NCBI RefSeq assembly: GCF_026410925.1
Contig: NZ_CP112972.1
Span: forward strand, 3,224,001 to 3,288,000
DNA length: 64,000 bases
Direction: 5' to 3'
From: Halovenus salina
GTDB lineage: Archaea > Halobacteriota > Halobacteria > Halobacteriales > Haloarculaceae
Shown: positions 18,748-27,900 of the stretch, one piece after another
Numbering within the stretch: the stretch's first letter is position 1
How the letters are laid out: every line of letters starts with the position of its first letter
The notes under the pieces: generated by a model
The model's input: only the letters and a program-made list of their open reading frames with translations
Database searches by the model: none
What the model was told of the DNA's origin: nothing
Made by a program: the position numbers and the translations under genes

Positions 18748-19286
18748 ACGAACAGAGCAGGCGGGCGTTTCTCGCCGGTATCGGCGGCGCTGGAACCGTG
18801 GCGGTAGCGGGCTGTATCGGGGGCGGAGGCGACGGCTCCGACGAGGAGCCGACCGAAACCCCCGAAGTCGAGGAGGCAAGACAGCTTGGCGGCGAGACCC
18901 TTCGCTCGTATTTCCCGGTCAAGCTGTTCGAGCCTGATACCGACAACCGCGTCGCTGAGGTCCACTATCATACGGACTTCAGCCACTGGCATTTCGTTGC
19001 CTTCGAGGTGCCACTCGATGGCTACCGCGCGGTCGAGGCCCGTGTCTATAACGACGACGACGAGGTGATACCGCTCGGCGAAGACGAACAGTTCCACCTC
19101 GAAATTACACGAACCGAGGGGACGCCGGCAGACATGCTCGAAGTCGAGGTGCTGGGATCGACGCTGAACTTCCACGGAACGAATGCCGACAAGGGCGAAC
19201 TGCTCTTTCACCTCTCGAACGGCGACGAGCGTGTCTGGACGACGCCGCCGCTGACAACCGTGGTCGGCGACCCCCCAGAGGAGTAA
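18744..19286 (+). CDS. His-rich Tat lipoprotein
   Basis: 180 aa. A Tat signal (SRRAFLAGIGG) with lipobox (AVAGC) and a short acidic linker lead to a globular domain of about 130 residues. The cluster VHYHTDFSHWHF (about residues 73-84) holds four His, and further His occur in FHLEI, NFHG and LFHL, so metal binding is likely. I do not recognise the family with confidence. Its start overlaps the P19-like gene by ATGA, so the two are probably made in fixed ratio as lipid-anchored surface proteins. Confidence 0.72.
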   Translation: MNEQSRRAFLAGIGGAGTVAVAGCIGGGGDGSDEEPTETPEVEEARQLGGETLRSYFPVKLFEPDTDNRVAEVHYHTDFSHWHFVAFEVPLDGYRAVEARVYNDDDEVIPLGEDEQFHLEITRTEGTPADMLEVEVLGSTLNFHGTNADKGELLFHLSNGDERVWTTPPLTTVVGDPPEE

Positions 19287-19323
19287 CCGACATATCCAAA
19301 CCGCCACCCGCGTAACTCGACGT

Positions 19324-19902
19324 ATGATTCAGAACCTTGCCGCCACAGCCGCGGGATTCACGAGCAACACCTTCCTCGTCACGGGAGAGCGAACTGTCCT
19401 GGTCGATGTCGGCAACGAGTTCGACATCGTCGACCAGGTGAGCCAGTACGCCGACGATGTTGACGCAGTCGTGCTGACACACACCCATCCCGACCACGTC
19501 GGCAACCTCGGTGCGGTCGTCGATACCTTCGACGTCGATGTCTGGGGGTACGACACCGACCAGCCGGGCGTCGACCACGAACTCGGCGACAGTGAAACAG
19601 CCCAGCTCGGTGACCACGCGTACGAGGCACTGCACACCCCTGGCCACAAGAACGACCATCTCTGTCTCTACAGCCCCGATGCCGGCGTTCTGTTTGCGGG
19701 TGACCTCGTCTTCGCAAACGGCGGGTTCGGTCGGACCGACCTCGAAGAAGGAGACCGGGCGACACTTATCGACAGTATCGGGCGCGTCCTCGACAGAATC
19801 GACGAAGACCTCGCCGAGCTACACACTGGCCACGGTCCAAGCGTCACTGCCACCCCCTACACTGACGTAGAGCTCGCGCTCCAGGCAGCGAAGATGGGAT
19901 AG
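19324..19902 (+). CDS. Metallo-beta-lactamase-fold hydrolase
   Basis: 192 aa with the binuclear zinc motif LTHTHPDHVG (HxHxDH), a later His in LHTPGHKNDHLCLY, the bridging Asp in LFAGDLVF and the final His in ELHTGHGPSV. It is glyoxalase II-like in length and layout. It lies 37 bases after the His-rich lipoprotein, so it may be part of the same transcript, though it lacks a signal peptide and would act in the cytoplasm. The substrate is unknown. Confidence 0.87.
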   Translation: MIQNLAATAAGFTSNTFLVTGERTVLVDVGNEFDIVDQVSQYADDVDAVVLTHTHPDHVGNLGAVVDTFDVDVWGYDTDQPGVDHELGDSETAQLGDHAYEALHTPGHKNDHLCLYSPDAGVLFAGDLVFANGGFGRTDLEEGDRATLIDSIGRVLDRIDEDLAELHTGHGPSVTATPYTDVELALQAAKMG

Positions 19903-19903
19903 C

Positions 19904-20173
19904 TCACTCCGTCGCGAGGCCGTAGTACCCTGGCTCGTCGTCGTCGCGTGGCTCGGCGAAGACGAACGCCTCGGTGTGAGTCATCATCCACGGAATCGCC
20001 CAGTCCAACAGGACGTTCTCGGTCTCGACATCGAGTTCTGCGTCGACCTCTAACCCCTGCAGGAGGCGTGCAATCTCGTAGATTGTGTACAGTTTGTCTG
20101 CGTTCAGTACCTCTTTCGGTTCCCGAAATTCGAGCGGACGGAGGTCCTCGACCTCCTCTCGGTGAATCGGCAT
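19904..20173 (-). CDS. DUF5827 family protein
   Basis: 89 aa from ATG 20173, starting MPIHREEVEDLRPLEFREPK. The core NADKLYTIYEIARLLQGL and DWAIPWMMTH is the pattern of a small soluble family I know only from haloarchaea (DUF5827). No function is known. The sequence shows an amphipathic helical protein without metal ligands or membrane segments. It is convergent with the metallo-hydrolase, with one base between the stops. Confidence 0.75.
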   Translation of the reverse strand: MPIHREEVEDLRPLEFREPKEVLNADKLYTIYEIARLLQGLEVDAELDVETENVLLDWAIPWMMTHTEAFVFAEPRDDDEPGYYGLATE

Positions 20174-20294
20174 ACCGACCGTAGTTTCGACCGCTGTGTA
20201 AACACATCGGTCCCGATATTTCTGCCGTTCTATATCCGGACACCTTACTAAGTTGGCTCGGAACATAACAGGTAGAAAGTCTAAACCATTTCCC

Positions 20295-21359
20295 ATGGAT
20301 GGTGCAGTCTGGGCGTCACTCGGCGTATTCGTTGGGGTCTGTGCCGCGTTTGGTGCGTTGTCGGTACGGACAGCGTTAGAGACATCGCCCGACGAAAGCG
20401 CTGACTTCGAGGCGCTTCTGGCTGCAGCAGAGGAGCCGATTGTCTGCTGTGACGACGAGGGAGTCATCGATTACTCGAACCAGGCGTTTCAGCGGTTGGT
20501 CGGTGTTGATCCCCGTGGAGACAACATCGAGCATGCACTCTCGGGGCTTCCAGAACTCCACACCTGCGTGAGTGAGGGCGGCGGAACCGCAGACCTCTCG
20601 TCCGGAGACTGTTATGATGTTTCAGTTGTCGACGCTACCGAGACAGACCGGTCACTAATCCTGTTTCACGAAGTGACCGATGCTGGCGACGACCACATGT
20701 CTGAAGAAAAGAAACTAGACCAGTTTGCAAGTCTCGTCTCTCACGACCTCCGAAACCCGCTCGATGTCGCTATCGGGCGTACGAACGCCGTGAGCGAACT
20801 GAACGACGACCCAGGACTGGAGCCACATCTCGAAAGCACCCAACAGGCCCTTCACCGGATGCAAGATATCATCACAGGCGTGCTCGTCGTCGCAAGCCAG
20901 GGAGACGCCGTGGGCGATCTCTCGGCGGTCAGGCTCGATGATCTCGCCGAAGAGTGCTGGGAACACGTCGACACCGAATCGGCGACTCTTGATGTCGAAA
21001 CAAGCGCCGAAATCGAGGCGAATCCTGAGGCGCTCTTACATGTCTTCGAAAATCTCTTTCGGAATGCTATCGAACACGGCGGCACGGACGTGCATGTCAG
21101 AATCGGCGAACTCTCTAATGGCTTTTTTATCGAAGACGACGGTCCCGGGATTCCAGACGCAGAACGGGGGCGGTTCCGCGAGCCGGGAGAGACCGGTAAC
21201 GACCACGGGACCGGACTCGGTCTCGCAATTGTCGACAATATCACCGGCGCTCACGACTGGAATCTTGTCGTCACAGAGAGTGAAAACGGTGGCGCGCGCT
21301 TCGAGTTCTCCAACGTTACCGTCGCGAACGACGCCTGTGCGGTGACGAACTGCGAGTGA
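20295..21359 (+). CDS. Membrane-anchored PAS histidine kinase
   Basis: 354 aa. One N-terminal helix (about 3-24, VWASLGVFVGVCAAFGAL) anchors a degenerate PAS domain (about 35-125, EEPIVCCDDEGVIDYSNQAF). HisKA has the phosphoacceptor His in FASLVSHDLRNPLDVA (about 165). HATPase follows with FRNAIEHG, EDDGPGIPD and HGTGLGLAIV. A TTG at 20253 is an alternative start, but ATG 20295 puts the membrane helix at the very beginning. No response regulator is adjacent. The kinase core is close to that of 7644-9119. Confidence 0.87.
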   Translation: MDGAVWASLGVFVGVCAAFGALSVRTALETSPDESADFEALLAAAEEPIVCCDDEGVIDYSNQAFQRLVGVDPRGDNIEHALSGLPELHTCVSEGGGTADLSSGDCYDVSVVDATETDRSLILFHEVTDAGDDHMSEEKKLDQFASLVSHDLRNPLDVAIGRTNAVSELNDDPGLEPHLESTQQALHRMQDIITGVLVVASQGDAVGDLSAVRLDDLAEECWEHVDTESATLDVETSAEIEANPEALLHVFENLFRNAIEHGGTDVHVRIGELSNGFFIEDDGPGIPDAERGRFREPGETGNDHGTGLGLAIVDNITGAHDWNLVVTESENGGARFEFSNVTVANDACAVTNCE

Positions 21360-21363
21360 AGCG

Positions 21364-21975
21364 TTACTCGAAGTGTGCGAGACTGGTCTCGTACTCTTCG
21401 GCTGCTTTCTCCCAGTTGACGACCTCGAAGAAGTTGTCAATGAACTCGCCGCGGTCCGGCCCGTAGTCGTAGTAGTATGAGTGCTCCCATACGTCGAGGG
21501 CGAGAACCGGGTGTGCGCCCCAGAGCGCGCCCTGGTCGTGTTTATCGACGACAACGTTCCGAAGCTGTTTCGCAACGGGGTCGTAGACCAGAAGCGCCCA
21601 GCCGCCAGCGGCACCGGCAGCGGCCTTGAATTCGCCTTTCCAGCCTTCGTAGGAGCCGAAGTCCTCTTCGATCCGGTCGCGGAGGTCGCCCTCGGGCTCG
21701 CCGCCACCGTCGGGATGCATGTTCTCCCAGAACAGCGTGTGCAGATAGTGGCCACAGCCGTTGTGGGTCACGTTGCGCATCGCAGCGCCGCTGGAGCCGA
21801 AGTCACCGTCCTCACGGTTCTCGGCGAGTGTCTCCTCTGCGGAGTCGAGACCGTTCACGTACCCTTGATGATGGGTATCGTGATGCCAGGTGACGACCTG
21901 CTCGGAGATGTGTGGCTCCAGTGCGTCGTATTCGTAGGGCAGTTCGGGCAGTTCGGGATTGGAATGTTCTGACAT
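21364..21975 (-). CDS. sod: Superoxide dismutase (Mn/Fe family)
   Basis: 203 aa starting MSEHSNPELPELPYEYDALE. The metal ligands are the His in EPHISEQ, the second His in NGCGHYLHTLFWENMHP, and Asp and His in LALDVWEHSYYYDY. The QGALWGAHPVLALD context and the halophile lineage favour manganese. It acts in the cytoplasm. A Shine-Dalgarno ggaggt lies 5 bases before the ATG (21981-21986 on the plus strand), unusual in a region where most genes look leaderless, so the transcript has a short 5' leader. It is convergent with the kinase upstream. Confidence 0.95.
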   Translation of the reverse strand: MSEHSNPELPELPYEYDALEPHISEQVVTWHHDTHHQGYVNGLDSAEETLAENREDGDFGSSGAAMRNVTHNGCGHYLHTLFWENMHPDGGGEPEGDLRDRIEEDFGSYEGWKGEFKAAAGAAGGWALLVYDPVAKQLRNVVVDKHDQGALWGAHPVLALDVWEHSYYYDYGPDRGEFIDNFFEVVNWEKAAEEYETSLAHFE

Positions 21976-21980
21976 AGTTT

Positions 21981-21986
21981 ACCTCC
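21981..21986 (-). promoter_or_regulatory. Shine-Dalgarno sequence of sod
   Basis: Read on the minus strand it is ggaggt, spaced 5 bases from the start codon. An AT-rich element (ccttttagtag) lies further upstream around 22009-22020 and could be the promoter. Confidence 0.6.
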
Positions 21987-22223
21987 AGATTATACAGTTG
22001 GTTGGTATCTACTAAAAGGTTGAGAACCCGGAACAAAACTCGCTGAAATTCATTTACGTAGACTCTCTTATGCGAACTTTCGGGCGTTTCAGTGTCTGGC
22101 AGGGTGGGCCTGACACCAAACCAGGGTCCCTGCCGTACCGTCCTGTCCCGGTACTGGAAAGCCGGGAGAGGAACTCGGCGAGACCGGTACAGTGAAATAT
22201 CCGACAGGAGTAGGCCGGCATTG

Positions 22224-23321
22224 ATGGAACTGAACCGAGAACTCGCGTGGCGGGGTGCGGTCGGGCTGGCGGTCCTCTTTCTTTTGAGTGTCCTCGCGCT
22301 CGTTGGTGTCGCGTTCATCTCGACGTTCGTCTTCGCTGTCTTCCTCTATTACGCCGTCCGCCCAATATACCGCTCGTTCGACCGATTTGGGCTCTCGAAC
22401 TCGGTTCGGGCTCTCCTCTCGCTGGTCACGTTTGGCGTCCCGTTTCTCGTCCTTATCGGCTACACGGCCGCTATCGTCGTGTTAGAGGCCCGGGACTATC
22501 TGGCGGCAAACGGGATTCTCGAGGACGTCCAAAACGTCGAAGCCGACCTGGGTATCGGGTCGTTCGATTTGAGTTCGTTCGAAGACGCCCTCGCGGAGGT
22601 GACGGCGCTTCCGTCGCTTGACGTCGTCGCGGACCTGCTGTTCGATGTGACGGGTACCGTCAGCGGCCTCTTCTTGCAGTTGATTCTTATCGTTATCGCT
22701 GTCTACTACATGCTCGTCGACGGCGGGCGTATCAAGCAGTGGTTTCTCGACACCTACGACCGCGACGGGGTTCTTCAAGCGTACGTTGAGGAAGTCGACA
22801 GCGAGCTCTCCAGCACGATGTTCGGCAACATCGCGAATATCTTCGTGACTGCCATCCTCGCAATCGTCTCCTTTCTGGTCTATAACCTCCTCGTTCCTGA
22901 CGTGGTCGCCGTTCCGTTTCCGGCGCTCATGGGGACGCTCATCGGCGTCGGAACGCTGATTCCGGTCATCGGAATCAAGCTCGTCTACGTCCCGTTGACA
23001 GTCGGAATGGCGGCCAACGCCTGGCTCGCGGGCGAGCCGACGCTGATCTGGCCAATCGGGGTTCTGTTCGTCTACAGTGCGATTGCGCTCGATTTTATCC
23101 CTGATCTGTTCATCCGGGCACAGTTCAGCGGGGAGAGCACGCATAACGGCCTTTTGATGATTGCCTACGTTGTCGGACCGGTCCTGTTTGGCTTCTACGG
23201 TCTCTTTCTCATGCCGATTCTCCTCATCCTCACAATCAACGCCATCACCATCCTCCTGCCGTACGTTCTCTCGGGGGATGCTGAAGCCGCCAGCCAGACC
23301 GAGTTGTCGGAGTTTCAGTAA
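22224..23321 (+). CDS. AI-2E family (PerM/YdiK-type) membrane permease
   Basis: 365 aa from ATG 22224 with about eight membrane helices. The layout is that of the AI-2E/UPF0118 family: an N-terminal helix pair (AVGLAVLFLLSVLALVGVAF), a soluble middle segment with acidic helices (about 100-140), then the C-terminal bundle with GTLIGVGTLIPVIG and ALDFIPDLFIRAQFSG. Family members export small molecules or act as Na+/H+-linked transporters; the substrate here is open. The preceding 200 bases contain one modest hairpin (22092-22116) and no gene. Confidence 0.85.
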   Translation: MELNRELAWRGAVGLAVLFLLSVLALVGVAFISTFVFAVFLYYAVRPIYRSFDRFGLSNSVRALLSLVTFGVPFLVLIGYTAAIVVLEARDYLAANGILEDVQNVEADLGIGSFDLSSFEDALAEVTALPSLDVVADLLFDVTGTVSGLFLQLILIVIAVYYMLVDGGRIKQWFLDTYDRDGVLQAYVEEVDSELSSTMFGNIANIFVTAILAIVSFLVYNLLVPDVVAVPFPALMGTLIGVGTLIPVIGIKLVYVPLTVGMAANAWLAGEPTLIWPIGVLFVYSAIALDFIPDLFIRAQFSGESTHNGLLMIAYVVGPVLFGFYGLFLMPILLILTINAITILLPYVLSGDAEAASQTELSEFQ

Positions 23322-23354
23322 CAAGCTTCACCTTCCGACCACACGTTGGCCCCG

Positions 23355-24560
23355 ATGGTAATGTTCCGGGGTCGCTCTCTGTTGGGCAGGTACGACGTGC
23401 TGGCGCTCGTTGCCGGCATCTGGCTTCTCGCCAAGGGCGTCCGGTACGCGTTCCCCCCGCTGTTCGACCAACTGAAGCTCACCTATTCGGTGTCGAACAC
23501 CGCAGTCGGGGCCGCGTTTACCGGCTTCATGCTCGTCTACGCCCTCATGCAGTTCCCCTCTGGCCTGCTCGCAGACCGGCTAGGGGCCGCTCGCGTCATC
23601 ATCGCCGGCGTCGTGATGACTGCCTTCGGTGCAGGCGTCGTCACCCTCGGCGGCCCATTCGCCGTATTAGTCGCGGCAATGGCCCTCATGGGCGCGGGAA
23701 CCGGCGCGCACAAGACCGTCGCAATCACGCTTCTGGCGAAGACATACCCAGAGCGGACGGGACGAACACTGGGGATTTTCGACACGCTGGGCACCTTTGG
23801 GGGTGTCGTCGCGCCCGTCGCGGTCGCTGGCATCCTCGCCCTCGGTCTGAGTTGGCGAACCATCTTCGGGTCGGCCGCACTCGCAGGGTTTGTCCTCGGC
23901 GTTGCTGTCTTTTTCCGGGTACAACGGACACAGGGAGCCACCTCCAGACAGGCTACACATGGGATTCGTGACTACACGGAGCCGTTCACCGACGGTCGGT
24001 TTGTCGCCTTCGTCGTCGTCACGCTCGGCTTCTCGTTCACCTACAACGGCGTCGCGGCCTTCCTCCCGCTGTATCTCACCGAGACCGCGGATGTTGGTGG
24101 AGCCGTCGCAAGCCTGCTTTACAGCGTGCTCTTTGTCGTCAGTGTTGTCCAGATCGCGACAGGAGAACTCGCCGACAGAGCCGGTCGACTGTCCGTGATT
24201 ACGGCCACGCTCACCCTGGCGACAGCCTCACTCGGTCTTCTCGTGGCAGCCGCCACCATCGACGCGAGGGTCGCGGGAATTCCAGTGCTCGGAGCGGTCG
24301 GTGTCGTCGGATTCGGTCTCGGCAGCCACGGCTTCCGGCCCGTTCGTGGTCTCTATCTCGAAGCCTTGCTCCCTGACTCGCTGGCGGGCGGCGGTCTCGG
24401 TGCGGTCCGGTCGGCACTGATGGGTGCGGGAGCGGTCGCCCCGGCGGCAGTCGGATTTATCGCAGACAGGGGCGGCTTCGGAGCAGCCTTTGTCCTGCTT
24501 TTGATCTCGCTCGGGGCGGCGACGCTGGTGGCTGTCGGGCTCTGGCTCACTGAAGACTGA
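23355..24560 (+). CDS. MFS transporter
   Basis: 401 aa with about 12 membrane segments. The motif A-like loop after helix 2 is LLADRLGAARVIIAG. The second half shows GELADRAGRLSVITA, the same loop repeated after helix 8. The ATG at 23355 was chosen; another Met lies two codons on. The substrate is unknown. It follows the AI-2E permease by 33 bases on the same strand, so the two could be co-transcribed. Confidence 0.85.
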   Translation: MVMFRGRSLLGRYDVLALVAGIWLLAKGVRYAFPPLFDQLKLTYSVSNTAVGAAFTGFMLVYALMQFPSGLLADRLGAARVIIAGVVMTAFGAGVVTLGGPFAVLVAAMALMGAGTGAHKTVAITLLAKTYPERTGRTLGIFDTLGTFGGVVAPVAVAGILALGLSWRTIFGSAALAGFVLGVAVFFRVQRTQGATSRQATHGIRDYTEPFTDGRFVAFVVVTLGFSFTYNGVAAFLPLYLTETADVGGAVASLLYSVLFVVSVVQIATGELADRAGRLSVITATLTLATASLGLLVAAATIDARVAGIPVLGAVGVVGFGLGSHGFRPVRGLYLEALLPDSLAGGGLGAVRSALMGAGAVAPAAVGFIADRGGFGAAFVLLLISLGAATLVAVGLWLTED

Positions 24561-24575
24561 GAGTCGGCCCCTGGG

Positions 24576-25937
24576 TTACTGAATCCAGACGGTCTTGCGG
24601 TTGACGAACTCCTTGATGCCTGCTTCGGAGAGTTCGCGACCGTAGCCGGCGTCGTTGATACCACCAAATGGGACGCGGGGGTCGGATTTCGTCATCTCAT
24701 TGACGTAGACACAGCCGGCCTCGACCCGTCTGGCGAGTCGCTGGCCACGGTGGCGGTCCTCTGTCCAAAGGCTCGCACCCAGCCCGTACTGGGTCTCGTT
24801 TGCCTTCTCGATTGCTTCGTCCTCATCGGCGACTTTATAGACCGCTGCGACCGGACCAAAGGTCTCCTCGCTGTCGGCCGGACACCCCTCTGGCACGTCG
24901 GTCAGCACTGTCGGCGGGTAGAAGGCTCCCTCCCGGTCGAGGGGCTCGCCGCCCGTGAGAAGAGTCGCACCGGCGTCGACGCTCGCCTGGACTTGGTCGT
25001 GGAGTTCGGCCATCAGGTCGGGGTCGGCCTGTGCGCCAACCTCGGTAGCCTCGTCCATTGGGTCGCCGATGGTCAGCGACTCGAAGGCAGATACCAGGCG
25101 GTCGACGTACTCGTCGTAGACATCTTCGTGGACGATGAAGCGCTTGGCGGCGATACAGGACTGGCCGCCGTTCTGGGTGCGTGCAAGCACGCCGGTCTCC
25201 ACTGCCGACTCGATGTCTGCGTCGTCGAGGACGATGAACGGGTCGCTTCCGCCCAGTTCGAGGACCGTCTTTTTGAGGTGTCTGCCGGCGGTCTCGGCGA
25301 CCGCACGGCCTGCGGGACCGCTGCCGGTCAGTGTCGCCGCTTTGACGCGGTCGTCAGCGAGCACGTCGTCGACCGTCTCTGACCCCACGAGGAGGGTCTG
25401 GAAGACACCCTCCGGATAGCCCGCCTTCTCGAAGACCTCCTGCAGCGCAACAGCACAGCCTGGGACGTTCGAGGCGTGTTTGAGGAGGCCGACGTTGCCC
25501 GCCGTCAGGTAGGGCGCGGCAAAGCGGATGACCTGCCAGAAGGGGAAGTTCCAGGGCATCACCGCGAGCACCGGCCCAAGCGGATCATGGACGGTTTCAA
25601 CTGCCGTTCCGGGCGGTGAGGGGAACTGCTCGCTGTCGAGGTATGCGCCTGCGTACTCGGCGTAGTGGTCACACCCCCAGGCACACTTCTCGACCTCCGC
25701 GACGGCCTCGGAGATTGGCTTGCCCATCTCCTTTGTCATTATCTCGGCGTATCGTTCCTTGTTCTCTCGGAGCACGTCAGCTGCGTTTGCGAGCAACTCC
25801 TCGCGGTCGCGAATCGAGCGCTCGCGCCAGCCCTCGTAAGCCTCCTGGGCCATCGTGAGCCGCTGCTCGACCTCCTCGGCACCGTGTTCCTGGTAGGTCG
25901 CCACGGTTTCGCCGGTCGCTGGGTTGACTGCTTTCAT
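24576..25937 (-). CDS. NAD(P)-dependent succinate-semialdehyde dehydrogenase family enzyme
   Basis: 453 aa aldehyde dehydrogenase. The catalytic Glu is in LELGGSDPFIVL, the catalytic Cys in NGGQSCIAAKRF, and the N-terminal Asn block is VMPWNFPFWQVIR. The short N-terminus and the sequence KSDPRVPFGGINDAGYGREL near the end are typical of the succinate-semialdehyde dehydrogenase group that archaea and actinobacteria share. It oxidises an aldehyde, probably succinate semialdehyde, to the acid. It is convergent with the MFS gene and preceded by 239 bases with no gene. Confidence 0.85.
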   Translation of the reverse strand: MKAVNPATGETVATYQEHGAEEVEQRLTMAQEAYEGWRERSIRDREELLANAADVLRENKERYAEIMTKEMGKPISEAVAEVEKCAWGCDHYAEYAGAYLDSEQFPSPPGTAVETVHDPLGPVLAVMPWNFPFWQVIRFAAPYLTAGNVGLLKHASNVPGCAVALQEVFEKAGYPEGVFQTLLVGSETVDDVLADDRVKAATLTGSGPAGRAVAETAGRHLKKTVLELGGSDPFIVLDDADIESAVETGVLARTQNGGQSCIAAKRFIVHEDVYDEYVDRLVSAFESLTIGDPMDEATEVGAQADPDLMAELHDQVQASVDAGATLLTGGEPLDREGAFYPPTVLTDVPEGCPADSEETFGPVAAVYKVADEDEAIEKANETQYGLGASLWTEDRHRGQRLARRVEAGCVYVNEMTKSDPRVPFGGINDAGYGRELSEAGIKEFVNRKTVWIQ

Positions 25938-26176
25938 TCTCTCGGATACTCCGACACCGACGGGCTTAGTAATTGTGCCATTTGATAGTGATTATTGCGA
26001 GTCTTTACTGCCATGCCTTCGCTTCTCTCCTGTATCGGTCCGTGAAGCGAGCGAGTCACTAAAACAGGTCTGAAAAGTACCGCACTGATCAGTATGAGTG
26101 TCGTCGGATATCTCGCTTCTGGAGGGTGCTCCGGACAACCACGAACGTTAATGTAGTATTACACAAAAGGTAGGGC

Positions 26177-27859
26177 ATGCGCCTCAGGACGAGATATGCG
26201 CTGGTGCTTGTCGGCATTTTGCTCGTTCTGGGGACCGTCGTCGTCGGCAGCGGAGAGCTGTTCAAACAGCAGGCAATCGAACAAGAACAGGAGGAGCTGG
26301 ACAACACGACTCGTCTCGCTGCCGCCCAGATAGACGAAGCAATCGCCGACGAGGAAGACGTCATCCGCCAGGCCGCGCTCTCGCTCGACAGAGACTCCAC
26401 GGAGGTTCGGGCCGAGCAGCTGGAACAGCTCCTCGACAATCATGTCTTCAGCTCGGCGATTGTCGCGAACATCAACGGGACGATAACAGGCATGTACGGC
26501 CTCCAGGAGGACCAGGAGGCGGTAGGAATCGGCGATTCGGTCACCGAGGTCGGATTCCTCAACCAGGGTACATTCGAGCGCATCCTCGGAGGAAGCACCC
26601 GCGTCGAGCGCGTTCACAGCTTCGCGCAGTTCGACGACTTCGCGCTGACCATCGGCGCACCCGTTCTCTCTCCGGACGGCCAAGACGTCGAGGAGGTTGT
26701 TGTCGGCTCGATGTTTCTCGATTCGACGCGGCTGTTCAGTCCGCTGACGCCACTGGAGACCAGCCAGCGGACGGCGAAGGTAACCGGGACGACCTTCGAA
26801 GGGGAACAGGTGACCATTCTCCCAGCCGACAACGAGTTTGACGATTCCTTGACAAGCAAGGCGACGATTTCGAAGACTGGATGGACACTCACGGCCGAGC
26901 GCGACGAGGGAGCGTTGACCAACCGGCTGCAGTTCCTCCAGCTTATCCAGTTCGGGAGCCTGGTTGTCGTCTTGCTGACGGTTTTGGGACTCGGGTTCTA
27001 CCAGTACCGGACGACCCTCCAGCAGACGAACCGGCTTCTGGACGGGTTCTCCGAGCTGACCGAGGGGAACTTCGAGTACAACCTCGAGCTCGAAGCCGCC
27101 GAGGAGTGGGACCAGATCGGCGAAGGGTTCAACACGATGACTGACGGCCTGATGACGCGAGAGCGACAGATACTCGAACGCGAGCGCCGCCTCAGCGTCT
27201 TGAACCGTGTTCTCCGGCACAACCTCCAGAATGATATGACTGTCATCCAGGGCTTTGCGGAGGTCATTCCTGCGATGGACGACGAGGAACAGCGCCAGGA
27301 AGCGGCCGACAAAATAATCGAGAAATCCCGCGGGTTGGTCGAACACGGAAAGAAAGCCCGCCGTCTAGAAACGGTCATGGAGAACGCCGAAGAGGGGACG
27401 ACGGAGGTGGATATCGTCGCGCAGGTCCGAGACAGCCTCGACGCCAACCGGACGGACCATCCCGAGGTCGATGTCTCCTTCGAGTCGACAGATGACGGCC
27501 GGGTAGACGCCGTCGCCGGAGTCGAGTTCGGCGTCGAGCAACTCATCGAAAACGCGTTCGTCCACAACACCAGCGACAACCCCCGCGTCGAGGTCACGGT
27601 AGACCGTGACGGCGACGACGTGGTCGTGACCGTCGAGGACAACGGCCCAGGAATCCCCGAGCACGAACGCGACGTGCTCGTCCACGACGAGGAGACATCT
27701 CTTGAACACGGAAGCGGCATCGGGCTCTGGCTGGCATACTGGTCGATTCTCAAATCGAATGGCGAACTCGCCTTCGGCGACCAGGACGAGGGTGGACATG
27801 CCGCGGTGAGACTGCGCGGCTGTGAGCCATCCGAATACAACGGCGGTCACGACGCGTAA
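26177..27859 (+). CDS. Transmembrane sensor histidine kinase with extracellular domain and HAMP
   Basis: 560 aa. The first membrane helix is about residues 7-27 and the second about 258-276. The roughly 230-residue domain between them is predicted outside the cell and resembles a double-Cache sensor. HAMP (about 277-330, LLDGFSELTEGNFEYNLELE) follows, then a kinase core of the halobacterial type with the His in RVLRHNLQNDMTVIQGFAE and HATPase motifs IENAFVHN, EDNGPGIPE and HGSGIGLWLA. The architecture matches the kinase at 47105-48727. No response regulator is nearby, so its output partner is unknown. Confidence 0.88.
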   Translation: MRLRTRYALVLVGILLVLGTVVVGSGELFKQQAIEQEQEELDNTTRLAAAQIDEAIADEEDVIRQAALSLDRDSTEVRAEQLEQLLDNHVFSSAIVANINGTITGMYGLQEDQEAVGIGDSVTEVGFLNQGTFERILGGSTRVERVHSFAQFDDFALTIGAPVLSPDGQDVEEVVVGSMFLDSTRLFSPLTPLETSQRTAKVTGTTFEGEQVTILPADNEFDDSLTSKATISKTGWTLTAERDEGALTNRLQFLQLIQFGSLVVVLLTVLGLGFYQYRTTLQQTNRLLDGFSELTEGNFEYNLELEAAEEWDQIGEGFNTMTDGLMTRERQILERERRLSVLNRVLRHNLQNDMTVIQGFAEVIPAMDDEEQRQEAADKIIEKSRGLVEHGKKARRLETVMENAEEGTTEVDIVAQVRDSLDANRTDHPEVDVSFESTDDGRVDAVAGVEFGVEQLIENAFVHNTSDNPRVEVTVDRDGDDVVVTVEDNGPGIPEHERDVLVHDEETSLEHGSGIGLWLAYWSILKSNGELAFGDQDEGGHAAVRLRGCEPSEYNGGHDA

Positions 27860-27900
27860 CTTTTGCTTATATTTATGCCTGTCCCGTCCGACTATTGGGT

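Noticed and set aside
22092-22116. Hairpin upstream of the AI-2E-type permease as a riboswitch or terminator
   Set aside because: The stem is 9 bp with one mismatch, without a T-run or other structure; too little to call.
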